From: CAXTTV01 sp964247295 | Lineage (GTDB): Bacteria > Chloroflexota > Ktedonobacteria > Ktedonobacterales > Ktedonobacteraceae | Assembly: GCA_964247295.1 (NCBI GenBank) | Contig: CAXTTV010000111.1 | Span: forward strand, 1-16,204 | Direction: 5' to 3' | Length of the DNA stretch: 16,204 bases | Shown here: positions 13,936 to 16,204 of the stretch, in pieces | How the letters are laid out: each line of letters opens with the position of its first letter | Position numbering within the stretch: position 1 is the stretch's first letter | Position numbers and translations under genes: made by a program | Notes under the pieces: model-generated | Database searches by the model: none | Told to the model about the DNA's origin: nothing | What the model saw: the letters and a program-made list of their open reading frames with translations, nothing else

Positions 13936-15742
13936 TTGAAATGTTCTTTTTGCCATATGGAAAATCGGGTGGGCAGCCATTTTTGTAATTCCTGCTCCAG
14001 TCCCTTACCTGTTTTTCCTGGATCGGTGGAGACGGGTCATCTCCGTGTTGGTTCACGCCTGCTTAGCGGGCGCTATATCATTAAACAGATATTGGGGCAA
14101 GGGGGGATGGGGACTGTCTTTTTAGCGACGGATAGTCGTATCCACAACAAACTTGTAGTCATTAAAGGACTCGTTTCGACGAATACTGATCCATCTCGCC
14201 GGGCCGACGATATTCGTAACTTTCGGCGGGAAGCGATGATGCTCTCCTTGATTGTGCATCCGCTGGTTCCTAGTGTCACCGACCAGTTTCAGGAAGACAA
14301 TCTTTATTTTATAGTGCAGAGCTATGTGGATGGCGAGAACCTGGAGCAGCAGTTTGAGCGTAATGGGCAACGGCCTCTGGATGAGGCCTCGCTTTTACGG
14401 TACGCGGTAGAGATCCTCGACGTGCTGGAGTATTTATCGCGGCAATCGCCACCGATTATCCATCGTGATATCAAGCCGGCTAATATTGTTATTGGCTCAC
14501 AGGACCAGAAAGCCCATCTGGTAGATTTCGGGATCGCGCGGGCTGAGATCAACCTCAACAATCAGCGCAAGCAGACCTCAGCTTTAGGGACACTTGGTTA
14601 CGCCCGACCGGAGCAGCATCAGGGAAATGCCGATGCGCGTTCGGACCTATATGGATTAGCAGCGACGTTGCACCATTTGTTGACGGGGCGAGATCCATGC
14701 AACTATCCACCCTTTGAGTATCCGCCAGTGCGCTTGCTGAATCCGGCATTGGACGTACAGACGGAGCAGATTTTAGAGCGAGCGTTGCAGCGGGAATTGC
14801 TGAAGCGTTATGCCAATGCGCGCGAGATGCGTCAGGACATTGAGAAGGTTCTGAACCAACGCTTTGGGGCCGTTGCCAGCAGCAATAATTATATTCTTGG
14901 AGCTTCAAGCCCACTTCTGGGACGGAGTGGTGGCAGTAGTGTTATAGGAGGAAGATCAGGGAATACCTCTCACCTGATACCTCTATTGAATGTTTTTTCA
15001 CGGTTCCCATTCATTGAGAAAACGTGGATATCGCTCAAGAAACCGTCACGAAATCGTCCGTCTATTCTGGTTTTTACAGTTCTGCTTGTTTTATCAGTGG
15101 TGATCTGCTCTTTGTTCGCGCAACGCAGCAATATATTCGCACCACACGACGGTGGAGATATTGGTTCTAACATTACCACACCTGGATTGGGATCAGATGC
15201 GCCCACCAGTGTAGGTGTGGTGAAAGCTCGCAATGGTGAGATGCTTGGGGTGAGCGATGGGCAATTTCCCTNNNNNNNNNNNNNNNNNNNNNNNNNNNNN
15301 NNNNNNNNNNNNNNNNNNNNNNNNNNNNNNNNNNNNNNNNNNNNNNNNNNNNNNNNNNNNNNNNNNNNNNNAGCTTCAGGGGAAGGTGAACCCGGCTTTC
15401 TTTGAGGAGTATGCCCAGGCCTATGACCCACAGCGTCGTCATGGGGGGAACCCGTATGGCTTTACCCGACCGGATAGCGATGTGATGCTTGGCTATGATG
15501 CTTTGAATGTCATTCTCGCTGGTTGCAGACAACTTCTGATGGGTTCTCATACTGAAATAGTAGGGGAAAATCTACGGAAGGTGCTTGCGAGTATCACCGG
15601 GGACAAAGCGATCCAGGGAGTAAGTGGCCGGATCTCTCTGGGCGGCAATGGTGATCCTCAGGACAAAGCCGTAGTGATCCTGCGGGTCAGTCCGGAGGGG
15701 TATGTGATTTTAGAAGAGGTAGATGGACAGTTCTTCCTATAA
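13936..15742 (+). CDS. Receptor Ser/Thr kinase (copy 2), interrupted by assembly gap
   Basis: Paralogue of the upstream gene with the same order: zinc ribbon (C3, C6, C17, C20), kinase domain with K77, D178 in HRDIKPAN and D197 in DFG, a membrane helix encoded at about 15058-15120 (ILVFTVLLVLSVVICSLFA), then the sensor. In the 98 residues from ADDIRNFRRE, 89 are identical to copy 1. The start codon is TTG. The activation segment reads GTLGYARPEQ instead of GTPGYAPPEQ, and the post-kinase linker is diverged. A 100-N run (15272-15371) replaces most of the ligand-binding domain. The frame before and after it differs by one base, as expected for an arbitrary 100-N filler. Filling it with the 966 bp seen in copy 1 restores one frame of 2673 nt, 890 residues. 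So this is very likely an intact gene with missing sequence, not a pseudogene. Confidence 0.85.
15272..15371. other. Assembly gap (100 N)
   Basis: Exactly 100 unknown bases, a usual placeholder for a gap of unknown size. By comparison with copy 1 the true length is probably near 966 bp. No base of the gap can be read from this window. Confidence 0.95.
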
Positions 15743-15754
15743 TTTTTCTGAAGC

Positions 15755-15799
15755 ATCCCTTATTAAAGATTACTTCTATCTCTAGTAAGGGATTTTTTT
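15755..15799 (+). terminator. Intrinsic terminator after receptor kinase copy 2
   Basis: ATCCCTTA (15755-15762) pairs with TAAGGGAT (15786-15793), an 8-bp perfect stem with a 23-nt loop, followed by a T run (15793-15799). The stem is less compact than the one after copy 1 but lies in the same place. Confidence 0.75.
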
Positions 15800-15935
15800 A
15801 ACCAATTCTCTGGGTTTTTTATTTTAGTACGTATTTTATAGATCCTCGTTTGGCGATATTCAACTTTTCCAATACTCGGTTATGTGCTTTTCCTGTATTT
15901 TTTAGAGATGTTTCCACTTAAAAAGTGAAAAGTAT

Positions 15936-15985
15936 AGGAAAATTGGATATTTCCTCTCGACTAAATCAAGATTACTACTTATAAT
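15936..15985 (+). promoter_or_regulatory. Array promoter cassette, copy 3
   Basis: The inverted repeat AGGAAA (15936-15941) / TTTCCT (15950-15955) precedes CTCTC, a -35-like TCGACT (15957-15962), 17 bp, and a consensus -10 TATAAT (15980-15985). The preceding AAAAGTATAGGAAAA is shared with the copy 2 cassette, pointing to duplication of gene plus promoter as one unit. Confidence 0.6.
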
Positions 15986-16028
15986 TAATAATGGCGTTAC
16001 ATATCCATTAGACAATTACAGATATTGA

Positions 16029-16046
16029 GGCGAGAAAGAAAGCAGG
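16029..16046 (+). promoter_or_regulatory. Conserved purine-rich block before the start codon, copy 3
   Basis: GGCGAGAAAGAAAGCAGG, identical to the block of copy 1, ends 7 nt before the ATG at 16054. The bases just upstream (GATATTG) are also shared with copy 1. Confidence 0.6.
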
Positions 16047-16053
16047 CCGTTCT

Positions 16054-16204
16054 ATGGAATGCTCTTTTTGCCATACAGAAAATCAGTCGGGAAGCCGTTT
16101 TTGTAGTTCCTGCGGTAATTTCTTCCCTTCCTCTCCAGAAAGATCTGGTACCGATCACCTGGTTGTTGGTTCGCGTCTGCTTGGAGGGCGTTATACCATT
16201 AAAC
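16054..16204 (+). CDS. Receptor Ser/Thr kinase (copy 3), partial, cut by window end
   Basis: Only the first 50 codons are present. They encode the same zinc ribbon (MECSFC at 1-6 and RFCSSCG at 15-21) and the start of the kinase domain (VVGSRLLGGRYTIK), colinear with copies 1 and 2. The reading frame is open to the window edge. The rest of the kinase and sensor cannot be assessed. It follows its own promoter cassette and purine-rich block, so it is expected to be a third functional array member. Confidence 0.85.
   Translation, partial: MECSFCHTENQSGSRFCSSCGNFFPSSPERSGTDHLVVGSRLLGGRYTIK

Noticed and set aside
13936..15742. Copy 2 as a frameshifted pseudogene
   Set aside because: The frame change falls inside a 100-N placeholder. 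Inserting the 966 bp of copy 1 restores one open frame, and no stop or frameshift is visible in the readable parts.

Overview
The window looks like chromosomal DNA from a Chloroflexota bacterium, most plausibly of the Ktedonobacteria. This is inferred from family knowledge: zinc-ribbon Ser/Thr kinases fused to an extracellular type 1 periplasmic-binding domain, abundant two-component kinases, moderate GC in genes and AT-rich spacers. No rRNA, tRNA, CRISPR array or transposase was found. Every recognisable gene lies on the + strand.

Layout: (1) 1-454 is an AT-rich leader ending in an extended -10 promoter. (2) 455-2137 encodes an AMP-forming acyl-CoA synthetase, closed by a perfect 18-bp hairpin terminator. 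(3) 2254-4275 encodes an APC-superfamily (KUP/KimA-like) permease. (4) 4479-5117 encodes a small protein carrying the HxD...H...R signature of 2-oxoglutarate/Fe(II) oxygenases, followed by a terminator. (5) 5363-7803 is a two-component operon: an OmpR/PhoB-type regulator, then a membrane histidine kinase 5 bp downstream. (6) 8148-9410 encodes a soluble GAF histidine kinase with no adjacent regulator. (7) 9411-9882 is a gene-free stretch with a near-consensus promoter and several inverted repeats, leading into two small genes of unknown function (9883-10128 and 10153-10605) and a terminator. (8) 10961 to the end is a tandem array of three paralogous receptor kinases. Copy 1 is complete, copy 2 is interrupted by a 100-N assembly gap, and copy 3 is cut by the window edge.

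The most notable part is the array. Each copy reads zinc ribbon, Ser/Thr kinase and, where visible, one membrane helix, a short helical linker and a LivJ-like ligand-binding domain. This suggests one-protein receptors that bind small ligands outside the cell and phosphorylate proteins inside it. All three copies share an upstream cassette: an inverted repeat, a -35/-10 pair at matching spacing, and an 18-bp purine-rich block ending exactly 7 nt before the start codon. Copies 1 and 2 match for exactly 55 nt on each side of the N gap and then diverge at once. This is what an assembly graph of k about 55 would leave at the borders of an identical repeat. The ligand-binding domain hidden in the gap may therefore be identical to that of copy 1, as in recent gene conversion.

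Taken together the window is rich in signal transduction: one complete two-component system, one orphan kinase and three receptor Ser/Thr kinases, beside a few metabolic and transport genes.
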